From Nitrospirota bacterium (GTDB taxonomy: Bacteria; Nitrospirota; Thermodesulfovibrionia; Thermodesulfovibrionales; JdFR-85), in the NCBI GenBank assembly GCA_013151785.1, contig JAADHP010000023.1, forward strand, positions 1 through 9,552: DNA of 9,552 nucleotides. Direction: 5' to 3'. Both the position numbers and the translations under genes were made by a program. Below are positions 1-7,449 of the stretch, in pieces (the stretch's first letter is position 1; every line of letters begins with the position of its first letter). The notes beneath the pieces are model-generated. The model was not told where the DNA came from. It did no database searches and saw only the letters and a program-made list of their open reading frames with translations.

Positions 1-411
1 AACACCTTCCTCCTTCAGTCTCTCATTAATGATCTCCTCATTCAGATTGGAAGGATTTTCTGACAGGATCTTGTGGAAGGAAAACAACTCATCCATGGTA
101 AGTCCTGACAGAAAGGTTACATAGGCTATATTCAACCTGTTCAGATGCAGGGCAAACTCACGGAAAACAGGATTCTTCTTGTCCAGGTAGTATTCGTCTA
201 CTACAATGGTGTCCTTTGCAATACCAAGATTTATTTTATCTCTCAATTCAAGTAATCTCTGCAGATAATCATATGCCTTTGAGAGGGATTGTTTAACAGC
301 AGGATGCTCCCGTGGATAAATGGATACATTTCTTCTTGATATGTTCAACTCAATGATGGCATCACTTAAAAGCCTTGTATCAAGAGACGAGTCATCTCTC
401 TTTTCAACCAT
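1..411 (-). CDS. Uncharacterised protein, N-terminal 137 residues (truncated by window edge)
   Basis: The frame is open from an ATG at 411 to the window edge, giving 137 codons without a stop. An in-frame TAA at 423-421 means this ATG is the first available one. There is no convincing Shine-Dalgarno before it. The product looks soluble and mostly helical, with no signal peptide or membrane segment. It has a run of conserved-looking features: NVSIYPREHPAVKQSL near residues 27-42, a short strand-like TIVVDEYYL near 67-75, then ALHLNRLNIAYVTFLSGLT and MDELF. This layout (an 'YP.xHPAV' helix, a charged turn, 'L.RL.I..++F..G++.DEL') recalls N-terminal regions of HEAT-repeat or regulatory proteins in Nitrospirota and Desulfobacterota, but this is from memory and no catalytic motif is visible. 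The function is unknown. It follows msbA after a 114-bp gap that may hold a terminator, so it may be transcribed separately. Confidence 0.75.
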   Translation of the reverse strand, partial: MVEKRDDSSLDTRLLSDAIIELNISRRNVSIYPREHPAVKQSLSKAYDYLQRLLELRDKINLGIAKDTIVVDEYYLDKKNPVFREFALHLNRLNIAYVTFLSGLTMDELFSFHKILSENPSNLNEEIINERLKEEGV

Positions 412-436
412 AGAAATATATTAACACATATTCATA

Positions 437-506
437 CAAAAATGACCTCACCAAATAAGCAGCCAGAACTTAAAAATAATTTATATAATAAAATCATCTG
501 AGGTCA
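437..506 (-). terminator. Possible terminator after msbA (8-bp stem, long loop, T-run)
   Basis: On the minus strand TGACCTCA (506-499) is followed 48 nt later by its exact reverse complement TGAGGTCA (450-443), and then at once by TTTTTG (442-437). A stem followed by a U-tract just after the msbA stop is what an intrinsic terminator shows. The AT-rich 48-nt loop is much longer than usual, so efficiency is doubtful. A second inverted repeat interleaves with this one (see findings). Confidence 0.35.
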
Positions 507-525
507 GGAGTACTTTTTGGCTGTC

Positions 526-2289
526 CTATTTGATATCGAAAAGGATCTCCCTTTCTGTGGAAAATTGTATCTCATGGAGATGTTTATATACACCATTCTT
601 TTTCAATAACTCCTCATGTGTACCCTGCTCCACAATCATACCATGATCAAGCACAATAATCTTTGAAGCAATCCTTACGGTGGAGAGACGATGGGCAATC
701 ACTATGGTGGTTCTGTTTTTCATAAGTGAGTCAAGGGCCTTCTGAACCATCATCTCAGCATGTGTATCAAGTGAAGAGGTTGCCTCATCAAGAATCAGGA
801 TAGGCGGGTTCTTCAGGATCGCCCTCGCAATGGACAGTCTCTGACGCTGTCCGCCCGAGAGCCTTACCCCCCTTTCTCCAATCATCGTATCATAGCCATG
901 AGGAAGTTCCATTATGAACTCATGGGCATAGGCAGCCTTTGCAGCCTCCTGTATCTCCTCCTCTGTGGCGCCAGGTCGTCCGAAGGCAATGTTTGCCCTT
1001 ACCGTATCATTAAAGAGTATAACGTCCTGGCTCACTACTCCAATTAATCCACGAAGAGAAGATATCCTGAGTTCCCTGATATCTAAGTCATCAATAAAGA
1101 TTGCTCCATCAGTGGGGTCATAAAACCTCGGCAACAGATCAACGAAGGTGGTTTTGCCTGCTCCACTCTGCCCTACAAGGGCAATAATATCACCTTTTCT
1201 GATCTTCAGATTTATGTGTCTCAGGGCATATGTTTCTGATGTGGGATATCTGAAGGAAACATCTCTGTATTCTATACTCCTGGTGAATTCCTCTATCTCT
1301 TTGTCACCATCTTTCTCCCTTTCGAGTACAAGGAACTCGTTTATCCTGTCAATGGATGCCCTTGCCTGCTGAAGACCATTGTGAACCTTTGCAAGCCTCT
1401 TTACAGGCGTATATATCATGAATATGGCTGCCAGGAATGAAAAGAAGTCTCCCGGTGTTATTGCACCACTTACAACAAGTCTGCCACCATACCATATCAC
1501 AAAGGTTATTCCCAGACCTCCTACGAATTCCATAAGAAGAGAGGTCGCCTCAACTATTCTTGTGGATCTCATGTTCTCACGATAATAATCCTGGTTCCTT
1601 TTCTTGAAAAGGTTTATGAGCGCCGATTCTTTACCAAAAACCTTTATTATCTTGATTCCACTGAATGTCTCTGTTAGCAGTTCTGTTATCACAGAGATTT
1701 TCCTCTGTGCCTCCTTGGTCACTTTTTTCAATCTTTTACCGAGCCTGCCCACTCCATAAAAGGCAAAGGGAAGTACCATCAGGGAGAGCAATGTAAGGTC
1801 CCATCTCCTGATAAAGGCAACCACTGAAAGGGCTATAACAGTCGTGCCCTCCACAAAGAGGTCCTTCACAGAATGGGCAACCACCTTCTGCAGGTAACCT
1901 GTATCATTTATAATCCTTGAAAGCATCAAACCTGTTGAACGCTCGTTGTACTTTGAAAGGGGCAGAAAGGTTATGTGGGTATAAAGCCTGTTTCTCATGT
2001 CTCTTACCAGTTTTGCACCCACAGAGGTCATGAGATAGGAATGGGAAAAATTGAATACACCCCTTATAATATAAAGCAGAAACACAGAGAGGGGTATCAA
2101 CAGGAGATACTCCCTCTTCTTCTCTATAAATATCCCATTCATGGCAGGCTTGACAAGCCAGGCAAGGGCGCCATTTATGGAGGATACAACCAGACTAAGA
2201 ACCACTGCCAGAACAATCCTTGGCCAGTAGGGTTTCACCAGGATAATGATGCTCTTGAGTCTACTATCTATCCCCTTTTCTCTGTCCAT
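526..2289 (-). CDS. msbA: Lipid A export ABC transporter, MsbA-type (fused permease/ATPase)
   Basis: This is a 587-residue half-transporter that probably acts as a homodimer to flip lipid A-core or related lipids across the inner membrane with ATP. The first ~310 residues are an exporter membrane domain with about six hydrophobic segments (first near 24-45). The nucleotide-binding domain follows. Walker A is GQSGAGKTT at 373-381, the Q-loop is Q421 in VVSQD, the signature LSGGQ is at 477-481, Walker B is LILDE at 498-502, and the switch histidine is H533 in IAHRLS. Length and layout fit MsbA (about 580 residues). The ATG at 2289 overlaps the lpxB end by 22 nt and has AGGAG 10 nt upstream, inside lpxB, so the two are probably co-translated. 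Sequence alone cannot exclude another lipid or drug substrate, but direct coupling to lpxB supports lipid A. It is the last gene of the operon. Confidence 0.9.
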   Translation of the reverse strand: MDREKGIDSRLKSIIILVKPYWPRIVLAVVLSLVVSSINGALAWLVKPAMNGIFIEKKREYLLLIPLSVFLLYIIRGVFNFSHSYLMTSVGAKLVRDMRNRLYTHITFLPLSKYNERSTGLMLSRIINDTGYLQKVVAHSVKDLFVEGTTVIALSVVAFIRRWDLTLLSLMVLPFAFYGVGRLGKRLKKVTKEAQRKISVITELLTETFSGIKIIKVFGKESALINLFKKRNQDYYRENMRSTRIVEATSLLMEFVGGLGITFVIWYGGRLVVSGAITPGDFFSFLAAIFMIYTPVKRLAKVHNGLQQARASIDRINEFLVLEREKDGDKEIEEFTRSIEYRDVSFRYPTSETYALRHINLKIRKGDIIALVGQSGAGKTTFVDLLPRFYDPTDGAIFIDDLDIRELRISSLRGLIGVVSQDVILFNDTVRANIAFGRPGATEEEIQEAAKAAYAHEFIMELPHGYDTMIGERGVRLSGGQRQRLSIARAILKNPPILILDEATSSLDTHAEMMVQKALDSLMKNRTTIVIAHRLSTVRIASKIIVLDHGMIVEQGTHEELLKKNGVYKHLHEIQFSTEREILFDIK

Positions 2290-3437
2290 CCTGCAAGCTC
2301 TCCTATCATCTCAGCCACTCGTTCTGATGCCCTTTTATCATAATAAACATTCCGTATTCTCTGGAAGGCCTCTTTCATGTATTCCCTTACCTGTTCCTCC
2401 TTTATCAATCTCTCGATTTCATTCAATACGTTTTCCCTGTTTGCCTTCCACTGTATCAGTTCCTTTACTATTTCTCCACCATAGAGGATATTGACAAGGC
2501 TTATATATTTAACATCAACAACAATCCTGCCTATCAGATAGGTGAGGGGAAAGAGTTTATAAACAACAACCATGGGTACACCTATCAATGCAGCCTGCAG
2601 AGTTGCAGTGCCAGAGGCAATAAGGGCAAAATCTGCTGACATAAGTGCCTCAGTAGAATATCCATCAAGTATCTTTACACCTTTATCCTGTAATTTCTTC
2701 AGCATTGCTGAATGCACCTTTCTGTCGATATTCGGGGCAAGGGGAAGTGCATACTGTAGTTTCTTGTATCTCTCTGAGAGTTCTGTTATAACATCAAGAT
2801 AAAGGGGTAATAACCGTTTTAGTTCAATATTCCTGCTACCAGGAAGTATGGCAAGGACATCTCCCTCACCTCTCAAACCAATAGACTCTCTTATGAACTT
2901 TTTACTTCCTTTGATCCTCTGGATCTCCTCCATGATAGGGTGCCCCACAAATTCACAGTCAGCACCTCTCTTTTTATAGATCTCCTCCTCAAAGGGCAGG
3001 ATAACAGCAAGTCTGTCTGTCAATGATATAATGGTCTTGATCCTCCTTTTACGCCATGCCCAGACCTGAGGGCTCACATAATAGAGTACCTTCAGTCCCC
3101 TTTTCTTGACAGCCTTTGCAACCTTGAGATTAAAATCAGGAAAATCTATTAAAACAACCACATCCGGTCTCTCTTTATCAAGACACCTGATAATATTATT
3201 ATAATTCTTTTGCAATTTACTGAGAGACGAAAAGGTCTCTGTAATACCAAATGTACCTGTTATCTCACCTATCAATCTCACACCTGCCTGTCTCATCCTG
3301 TCTCCACCTATGCCATAGACAAGGAGGTCATTGTACTTTTCAAGGAGTTTCTGTGCAAGGAGAGAGCCATATAATTCTCCTGAAGCCTCACCACTTACTA
3401 TCAATACCTTTTTCTTATCTTCCATCTTTTCTGTCAT
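2268..3437 (-). CDS. lpxB: Lipid-A-disaccharide synthase LpxB
   Basis: LpxB is a GT19 glycosyltransferase, peripheral on the cytoplasmic side of the inner membrane. It condenses UDP-2,3-diacylglucosamine with lipid X to give the lipid A disaccharide. The 389 residues are full length and carry the family hallmarks in order: SGEASGE at 15-21, GIGGDRM near 42-48, VVLIDFPDFN near 94-103, YYVSPQVWAW at 119-128, FVGHPI at 163-168, LAILPGSRN at 195-203, and the C-terminal donor-site region ALIASGTATLQAALIGVPMV near 271-290 followed by NILYGGEIVKELIQ. The ATG at 3437 overlaps the preceding protease stop as ATGA, with no clear Shine-Dalgarno of its own, which suggests translational coupling. A second in-frame ATG at codon 5 (3425) is possible and would not affect the fold. 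The neighbouring msbA would export the product pathway's end lipid. Confidence 0.97.
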   Translation of the reverse strand: MTEKMEDKKKVLIVSGEASGELYGSLLAQKLLEKYNDLLVYGIGGDRMRQAGVRLIGEITGTFGITETFSSLSKLQKNYNNIIRCLDKERPDVVVLIDFPDFNLKVAKAVKKRGLKVLYYVSPQVWAWRKRRIKTIISLTDRLAVILPFEEEIYKKRGADCEFVGHPIMEEIQRIKGSKKFIRESIGLRGEGDVLAILPGSRNIELKRLLPLYLDVITELSERYKKLQYALPLAPNIDRKVHSAMLKKLQDKGVKILDGYSTEALMSADFALIASGTATLQAALIGVPMVVVYKLFPLTYLIGRIVVDVKYISLVNILYGGEIVKELIQWKANRENVLNEIERLIKEEQVREYMKEAFQRIRNVYYDKRASERVAEMIGELAGWTEKRG

Positions 3438-4336
3438 TGTACAACACTTATAGGTACTGGTACAAAGGTAAGAATAAATATTATCAATGCCACATATCCC
3501 ATTATCTGTCTGCTTTTTGGTAATGGTTCTTCCCAGAACACAACAGGTGGGTGGTCAATTCCCAGGATAAAGAGCAGAAATGCCCATACAGCCCTTCCCT
3601 CCCAAAGATAGTTCCTGAGGGTGTTGAATATACCAGAGGAAAAGATATCACTGTAGAGATACAGCCTTGAAATGCCCACAATGGCAAGGGTGGTGGCAAG
3701 AAAGAAGGATATCCTTCTGTGACGCCTCTGTCCAAAGAGGGCATAGGCAATATGACCACCGTCAAGCTGACCTATGGGAAGGAGGTTCATGGATGTAACA
3801 AAAAAACCAATCCATCCAGCAAAGGCAACAGGATGAAGAAGTATGTCCTTGCCCTCTGGTGGAACACCCAGGATTATCCTTGAAAGCAGACGGAAAAGTA
3901 ATGAGTCACCCAGGACAAGCCCCACATGCTCAGAGGAAAGATCCACCACAGAGGACAGACTCAGCCCATAGATACTTACTATCAGGGCCACTATAAATCC
4001 ACCGATTGGGCCAGAGGCTCCGATCTCTATAAGGGCCTTTCTTGTAGCTATGGGTGACCTCATCTTTATAAAGGCACCAAAGGTGCCAAATATAGAGGGA
4101 GCCGGAATAAAGTACGGTAATGAGGCCTCTGTATGGTTTATTTTAGAGGCAAAATAGTGAGACAGTTCATGGGTCAGCAAAATTGCCAGCAATGAAACAG
4201 AGAAGGGTATCCCCTCTACAATCCTTGCAGGTTCTGAAAAGATATTGATTCCCTTCTGTAATGCCCCTGCCATCAATGTGGACAACACAGTAAGCACAAA
4301 GAGTATAAGCTGTACAGTATAAGCTTTCCTTTTCAT
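3434..4336 (-). CDS. Site-2 protease family (M50) intramembrane zinc metalloprotease
   Basis: This is a 300-residue polytopic membrane protein. It has the zinc-protease motif HELSH at 56-60 inside a hydrophobic segment, and the second S2P motif LDGGH at 191-195, where D192 would be the third zinc ligand, preceded by MNLLPIGQ. FIPAPSIFGTFGAFIKMRSP (77-96) and GASGPIGG (106-113) are also typical of this branch, which resembles plant EGY-like and archaeal or bacterial standalone proteases. I see no PDZ domain, unlike RseP. Such enzymes cut transmembrane segments, often in regulated proteolysis of anti-sigma factors or membrane-protein quality control; the substrate here is unknown. The gene overlaps rimO upstream and lpxB downstream by ATGA junctions, so it is fixed in the operon and may serve envelope homeostasis, which is inference. 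About six to eight hydrophobic segments are visible, including a C-terminal one near 279-297. Confidence 0.9.
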   Translation of the reverse strand: MKRKAYTVQLILFVLTVLSTLMAGALQKGINIFSEPARIVEGIPFSVSLLAILLTHELSHYFASKINHTEASLPYFIPAPSIFGTFGAFIKMRSPIATRKALIEIGASGPIGGFIVALIVSIYGLSLSSVVDLSSEHVGLVLGDSLLFRLLSRIILGVPPEGKDILLHPVAFAGWIGFFVTSMNLLPIGQLDGGHIAYALFGQRRHRRISFFLATTLAIVGISRLYLYSDIFSSGIFNTLRNYLWEGRAVWAFLLFILGIDHPPVVFWEEPLPKSRQIMGYVALIIFILTFVPVPISVVQ

Positions 4337-5655
4337 AACAGCATAGCCTTCAGGTCGTACTCATAGGCATCGGTAATTCTGACATCTAAAAATTCTCCAG
4401 TTTTTATTTTGTTCTCTGAACATGACTGCCCTGAAAAAGGGATGTTTCCGGACATACAATTGTCTATTATAACAATTCCATCAATCTCTGGTGCCTGTCC
4501 ATAGTATCTTCCAGCAATCAGGTCTTCAGAGACATTATCAATAAGTATCCTGAATCTTCTGTTTAACAAATCCCTGTTCTTCCTGTATGATATCTCAGCC
4601 TGTGCCTTCATTATCTCATGAAAACGCTCCTGTTTTTTTTCTTCAGGAATCTGCTCTTTTATTTTGCAAGCCTCTGTACCCTCCTCAGGGGAATATTTGA
4701 ATGCACCAAGCCTGTCAAACTCCATCTCCTTAATAAAATCCAGCAATCTACTGAACTCCTCATCACTCTCTGAGGGAAAACCAACAATCACGGTGGTTCT
4801 TAAAACCACCCCTGGGATGTCCTGTCTGAGTCTTTTTATCAGTCTCCTGAATAGTTCAGGAGAGCCTGGCCTTCCCATCAATCTGAGTATCCGCTCTTCT
4901 GAGTGCTGAATGGGAATATCCAGATACTTGCAGATCTTATCCACCTCTGCAATGGTTTCTATCAGGGCATCATCAATCATTGTAGGGTACAGGTAAAGCA
5001 ATCTTATCCAGAAGTCCCCCTCAATTGAGGCAAGCTCCCTGAGAAGTCTTTCAAGCCTGTAATTACCAGTATCAATACCATAGGAGGTAATATCCTGTGC
5101 TACAAGGATTATTTCCTTGACCCCCTCCCTAACAAGCCTTTCAGCCTCTTCAAGGATACGCTCTGGTGCATAACTCTTCAGCCCTCCTCTTATGGAAGGG
5201 ATTATACAGAATGTGCATTGTCTATTACACCCTTCTGCTATCTTGAGATATGCATAAGATGAACCATCCTCTTTATACGACAGCCTTCTGTATGAGACAT
5301 CTCTATTCCTGTCAGGAAGGCTTAAAAAATCCATTATCTCCTTAAAACTATCCACCCCGAATACCCCGTCCACTTCTGGCAGTTCCTCTATCATTTCTCT
5401 CATGTACCGCTGTGCAAGACAGCCAAAAACAAGCACCTTCTGACATGGTTTCTTTCTGTTCAGAAGGAGAAGGATATGCTCAATGGATTCCTCTTTTGCA
5501 TCATTTATGAAACCACATGTGTTTATCAGAATCACGTCTGCCTCATCAGGGCCTGGTGCCTCCACAAAGCCTCCCTGGAGCAATAAAGACGATAATGATG
5601 ATGAATCGACCTGGTTTTTGGGGCAGCCAAGGGTGTGGATGTAAAATCTCTTCAT
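4333..5655 (-). CDS. rimO: Ribosomal protein S12 methylthiotransferase RimO
   Basis: This 440-residue radical-SAM methylthiotransferase would add a methylthio group to the conserved aspartate of ribosomal protein uS12. The N-terminal UPF0004 domain holds the auxiliary-cluster cysteines C11 (TLGCPKNQVDS), C47 (NTCGF) and C79 (FGCLAQRY). The radical-SAM cluster motif is C143-x3-C147-x2-C150 in EGCNRQCTFC, followed by IIPSIRG. YLDIPIQHSEERIL (244-257) is typical of the core. The C-terminal ~65 residues form a TRAM domain with the RimO-type string GQAPEIDG and end in ITDAYEYDLKA. TLGCPKN and APEIDG favour RimO over MiaB. The usual E after VDS is S here. The ATG at 5655 lies 8 nt after the nadA stop and is preceded by CCCTCCC rather than a Shine-Dalgarno, so initiation probably relies on coupling. 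The end overlaps the protease start as ATGA. Confidence 0.95.
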   Translation of the reverse strand: MKRFYIHTLGCPKNQVDSSSLSSLLLQGGFVEAPGPDEADVILINTCGFINDAKEESIEHILLLLNRKKPCQKVLVFGCLAQRYMREMIEELPEVDGVFGVDSFKEIMDFLSLPDRNRDVSYRRLSYKEDGSSYAYLKIAEGCNRQCTFCIIPSIRGGLKSYAPERILEEAERLVREGVKEIILVAQDITSYGIDTGNYRLERLLRELASIEGDFWIRLLYLYPTMIDDALIETIAEVDKICKYLDIPIQHSEERILRLMGRPGSPELFRRLIKRLRQDIPGVVLRTTVIVGFPSESDEEFSRLLDFIKEMEFDRLGAFKYSPEEGTEACKIKEQIPEEKKQERFHEIMKAQAEISYRKNRDLLNRRFRILIDNVSEDLIAGRYYGQAPEIDGIVIIDNCMSGNIPFSGQSCSENKIKTGEFLDVRITDAYEYDLKAMLL

Positions 5656-5663
5656 GGGAGGGA

Positions 5664-6633
5664 TTACTTTATCTTCAGCATTCTGTCAAGGGCTGTAACT
5701 GCCCTGACTCTGATATCCTCGGGAACCTTTACCTCATTCTTCATCTCCTTCAATGCCCAGAGTACCTTCTCAAGGGTGGTCTTTTTCATATTAGGACATA
5801 TCATGTCCTTCCTTAGAGGATAGAAAACCTTATCAGGGTTTTCCTTTCTCAGTCTGTGCAAAAGACCCACCTCAGTTCCCACGATAAACTCTCTCGCAGC
5901 AGACTCTCTTGCAAACCTCAGCATCCCTGATGTGCTTGTTACATGGTCTGCCTGTTCCAGCACCTCAAGCCTGCATTCCGGGTGTGCCATAACCAGTGCA
6001 TCTGGATGTTCCTTCCGTGCTCGATCCACATCCTCTGCCCTCACCCTGTCATGTACATGGCAGAATCCATCCCAGGTTATAATCTCCTTGCCGCTGTTTT
6101 TCTGTGCCCACGCAGAGAGATTCCTGTCTGGTATGCATATAACCCTGTCTTCAGGAAGGGATTCCACAACCTTCACTACATTTGCTGAGGTACAGCATAT
6201 ATCACTTTCTGCCTTTACATCAGCCGTGGTGTTTACATAGGCAACAACAGGCACTCCAGGATACTGTTTCTTCATATCCAAGAGGGTAAATTCATGGGGA
6301 AATACAAAGGTTGGTTGAACCTCATATCCAGGAAAGGTCTTCCACACCTTCCTCGTACCTGAAACCCTTACCATGTCAGCCATGGGACAGTTGGCATCAA
6401 GAGAGGGTAGCAGAACAGTCTTTTCAGGAGAAAGAATGGATGCACTCTCTGCCATAAAATTCACACCACAGAATACAATCACATCGCAATCCACTGATGC
6501 AGCCTGCCTCAAGGGAATCACCCACAAAATCAGCTATATCCTGAACCTCATCACGTTGATAATTGTGAGAGATTATTATGGCCTTTCTCTGCTCTTTGAG
6601 TCTGAAGATCTCCTCTATTGTCTTTTCCTTCAA
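5664..6633 (-). pseudogene. nadA: Quinolinate synthase NadA, interrupted by a frameshift
   Basis: NadA is the cytoplasmic [4Fe-4S] enzyme that joins iminoaspartate and dihydroxyacetone phosphate to form quinolinate for NAD synthesis. Here it is split over two frames. The 5' frame starts at a TTG (6633) and reads KEKTIEEIFRLKEQRKAII, then SHNYQRDEVQDIADFVGDSL; after that it turns nonsensical and stops at 6424. The rest of NadA continues in another frame from about 6510 down to the TAA at 5664, beginning RQAASVDCDVIVFCGVNFMAE. That part keeps all three cluster cysteines (NCPMAD, CCTSANVV, MICPNMKK), plus HPEC and GTEVGLLHRL. Homologues have about three residues (such as ELS or ELA) between GDSL and R[QK]A. 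Nine nt would encode them but the sequence is 8 nt short, which breaks the frame. Restored, the protein would be about 325 residues, normal for the family. It is either a recent pseudogene or an assembly error. It sits 23 nt after the transglycosylase and 8 nt before rimO. Confidence 0.9.
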
Positions 6634-6644
6634 ACCCTCTCCAA

Positions 6645-6652
6645 CTCCTTCC
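6645..6652 (-). promoter_or_regulatory. Ribosome binding site deciding the TTG start of nadA
   Basis: The minus strand reads GGAAGGAG, 11 nt before the TTG at 6633-6631. No ATG or GTG lies in frame near this position. The following residues KEKTIEEI match the usual NadA N-terminus, so the TTG is the best start. The site overlaps nothing but the 3' end of the transglycosylase spacer. Confidence 0.6.
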
Positions 6653-6656
6653 TGAC

Positions 6657-7331
6657 TTAAAATGAAGATATATTTTCGAGATAGACTGGTGAATTTGTAA
6701 ACAATATGGTCCCATCACTCAGCACTATTTTATAAATCCTGTCCCTTGACCTTTGAGAGGAATATCCTGTACCTGTATAATTATACATTATCTCTTTAAC
6801 ATATCCCCTTGTTTCACTGAAAGGCGGTATACCACCAAAGCGTTTTACAGTGGTTGGCCCGGCGTTGTAGGCTGCAAGGGCCTTTTTGATATCACCAAAG
6901 TAATCAATCAGTCTTTTAAGATATCTTACACCAGCATCCAGATTCTCTTCTGGATCAAAGGGGTTTTTTACACCAAGCAGCCTGGCAGTTTTGGGCATGA
7001 GCTGCATCAAGCCCATTGCTCCGCTTCTGGATACAGCATAGGGATTCCAACGGGACTCCTTTTCAATAACACTCTTTACAAGCCCTGGCTCAAGGGAATA
7101 TTTTCTGGCTATCCTTTCAGCAAGGCCTTTAAGATAGGCCATACTGTAATAGCCTGCCGATGATGCCTTTTTGCCTTCTTTCTTTCTTATAACCGTTACC
7201 TTATATCTATCAGGCATAACATCAGTAAAATGAACCACACCCTGTTCATCCACGTACCTGTATATGGTGGTAGCATGGATAGGGGAGAGGATACATAACA
7301 AAAATATTACTATAAAACAATTTCTTAGCAT
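6657..7331 (-). CDS. Secreted lytic transglycosylase (SLT domain) with DUF4124-like N-terminus
   Basis: This is a periplasmic or envelope enzyme that cleaves the MurNAc-GlcNAc bond of peptidoglycan with anhydromuramyl ends. From the ATG at 7331 it has 224 residues; an in-frame GTG at 7346 would add five. I prefer the ATG because MLRNCFIVIFLLCILSPIHA is then a compact signal peptide. No Shine-Dalgarno supports either start. After the signal comes a DUF4124-like segment (IYRYVDEQGVVHFTDVMPD), then the SLT domain from about residue 63. The catalytic glutamate is in EKESRWNPYAVSRSGAMG (E92 from the ATG), followed by GLMQLMP, NLDAGVRYL and ALAAYNAGP, all classic for family 1 transglycosylases. A C-terminal tail IYKIVLSDGTILFTNSP resembles the DUF4124 segment. 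It appears to be the first gene of the envelope operon, 23 nt before nadA, with a likely promoter upstream. Confidence 0.93.
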   Translation of the reverse strand: MLRNCFIVIFLLCILSPIHATTIYRYVDEQGVVHFTDVMPDRYKVTVIRKKEGKKASSAGYYSMAYLKGLAERIARKYSLEPGLVKSVIEKESRWNPYAVSRSGAMGLMQLMPKTARLLGVKNPFDPEENLDAGVRYLKRLIDYFGDIKKALAAYNAGPTTVKRFGGIPPFSETRGYVKEIMYNYTGTGYSSQRSRDRIYKIVLSDGTILFTNSPVYLENISSF

Positions 7332-7427
7332 AATTAAATATAACACACTTTATATTTTTGCTGCAATTCTTCAAAATAAAAAGATAAAATTACCAGAAAT
7401 AAGGCCCATCCACTCAAAAAGTCTTAC

Positions 7428-7433
7428 ATTATA
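7428..7433 (-). promoter_or_regulatory. Candidate -10 element for the transglycosylase-to-msbA operon
   Basis: The minus strand has a consensus TATAAT in the AT-rich 118-bp gap between the tusA-like gene and the transglycosylase. It would give a leader of roughly 90 nt. At a 17-nt spacing the -35 is TGAATA, a poor match to TTGACA, so the call rests mainly on the -10 and position. Confidence 0.4.
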
Positions 7434-7449
7434 ACAAATCCTGATTTAA

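Noticed and set aside
3502..3765. Alternative minus-strand frame of 87 codons inside the M50 protease gene
   Set aside because: It lies wholly within the protease frame, which carries HELSH and LDGGH, and its own translation is proline-rich and motif-free.
6500..6530. Programmed +1 frameshifting in nadA (a TCCC/TTG context is present)
   Set aside because: A +1 shift would still leave three conserved residues missing after GDSL, NadA is not known to use recoding, and no stimulatory element is evident. A deletion or sequence error is simpler.
6424..6633. A separate 69-residue gene upstream of nadA
   Set aside because: Its first ~40 residues are plainly the NadA N-terminus and the tail after VGDSL has no family resemblance; it is the 5' piece of the frameshifted nadA.
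6753..7163. Long plus-strand open frame of 136 codons opposite the lytic transglycosylase
   Set aside because: The product has no recognisable motif, and the opposite strand encodes a clear SLT enzyme with signal peptide and catalytic residues. Other plus-strand frames (such as 1975-2343, 5932-6240 and 8664-8999) are antisense shadows for the same reason.
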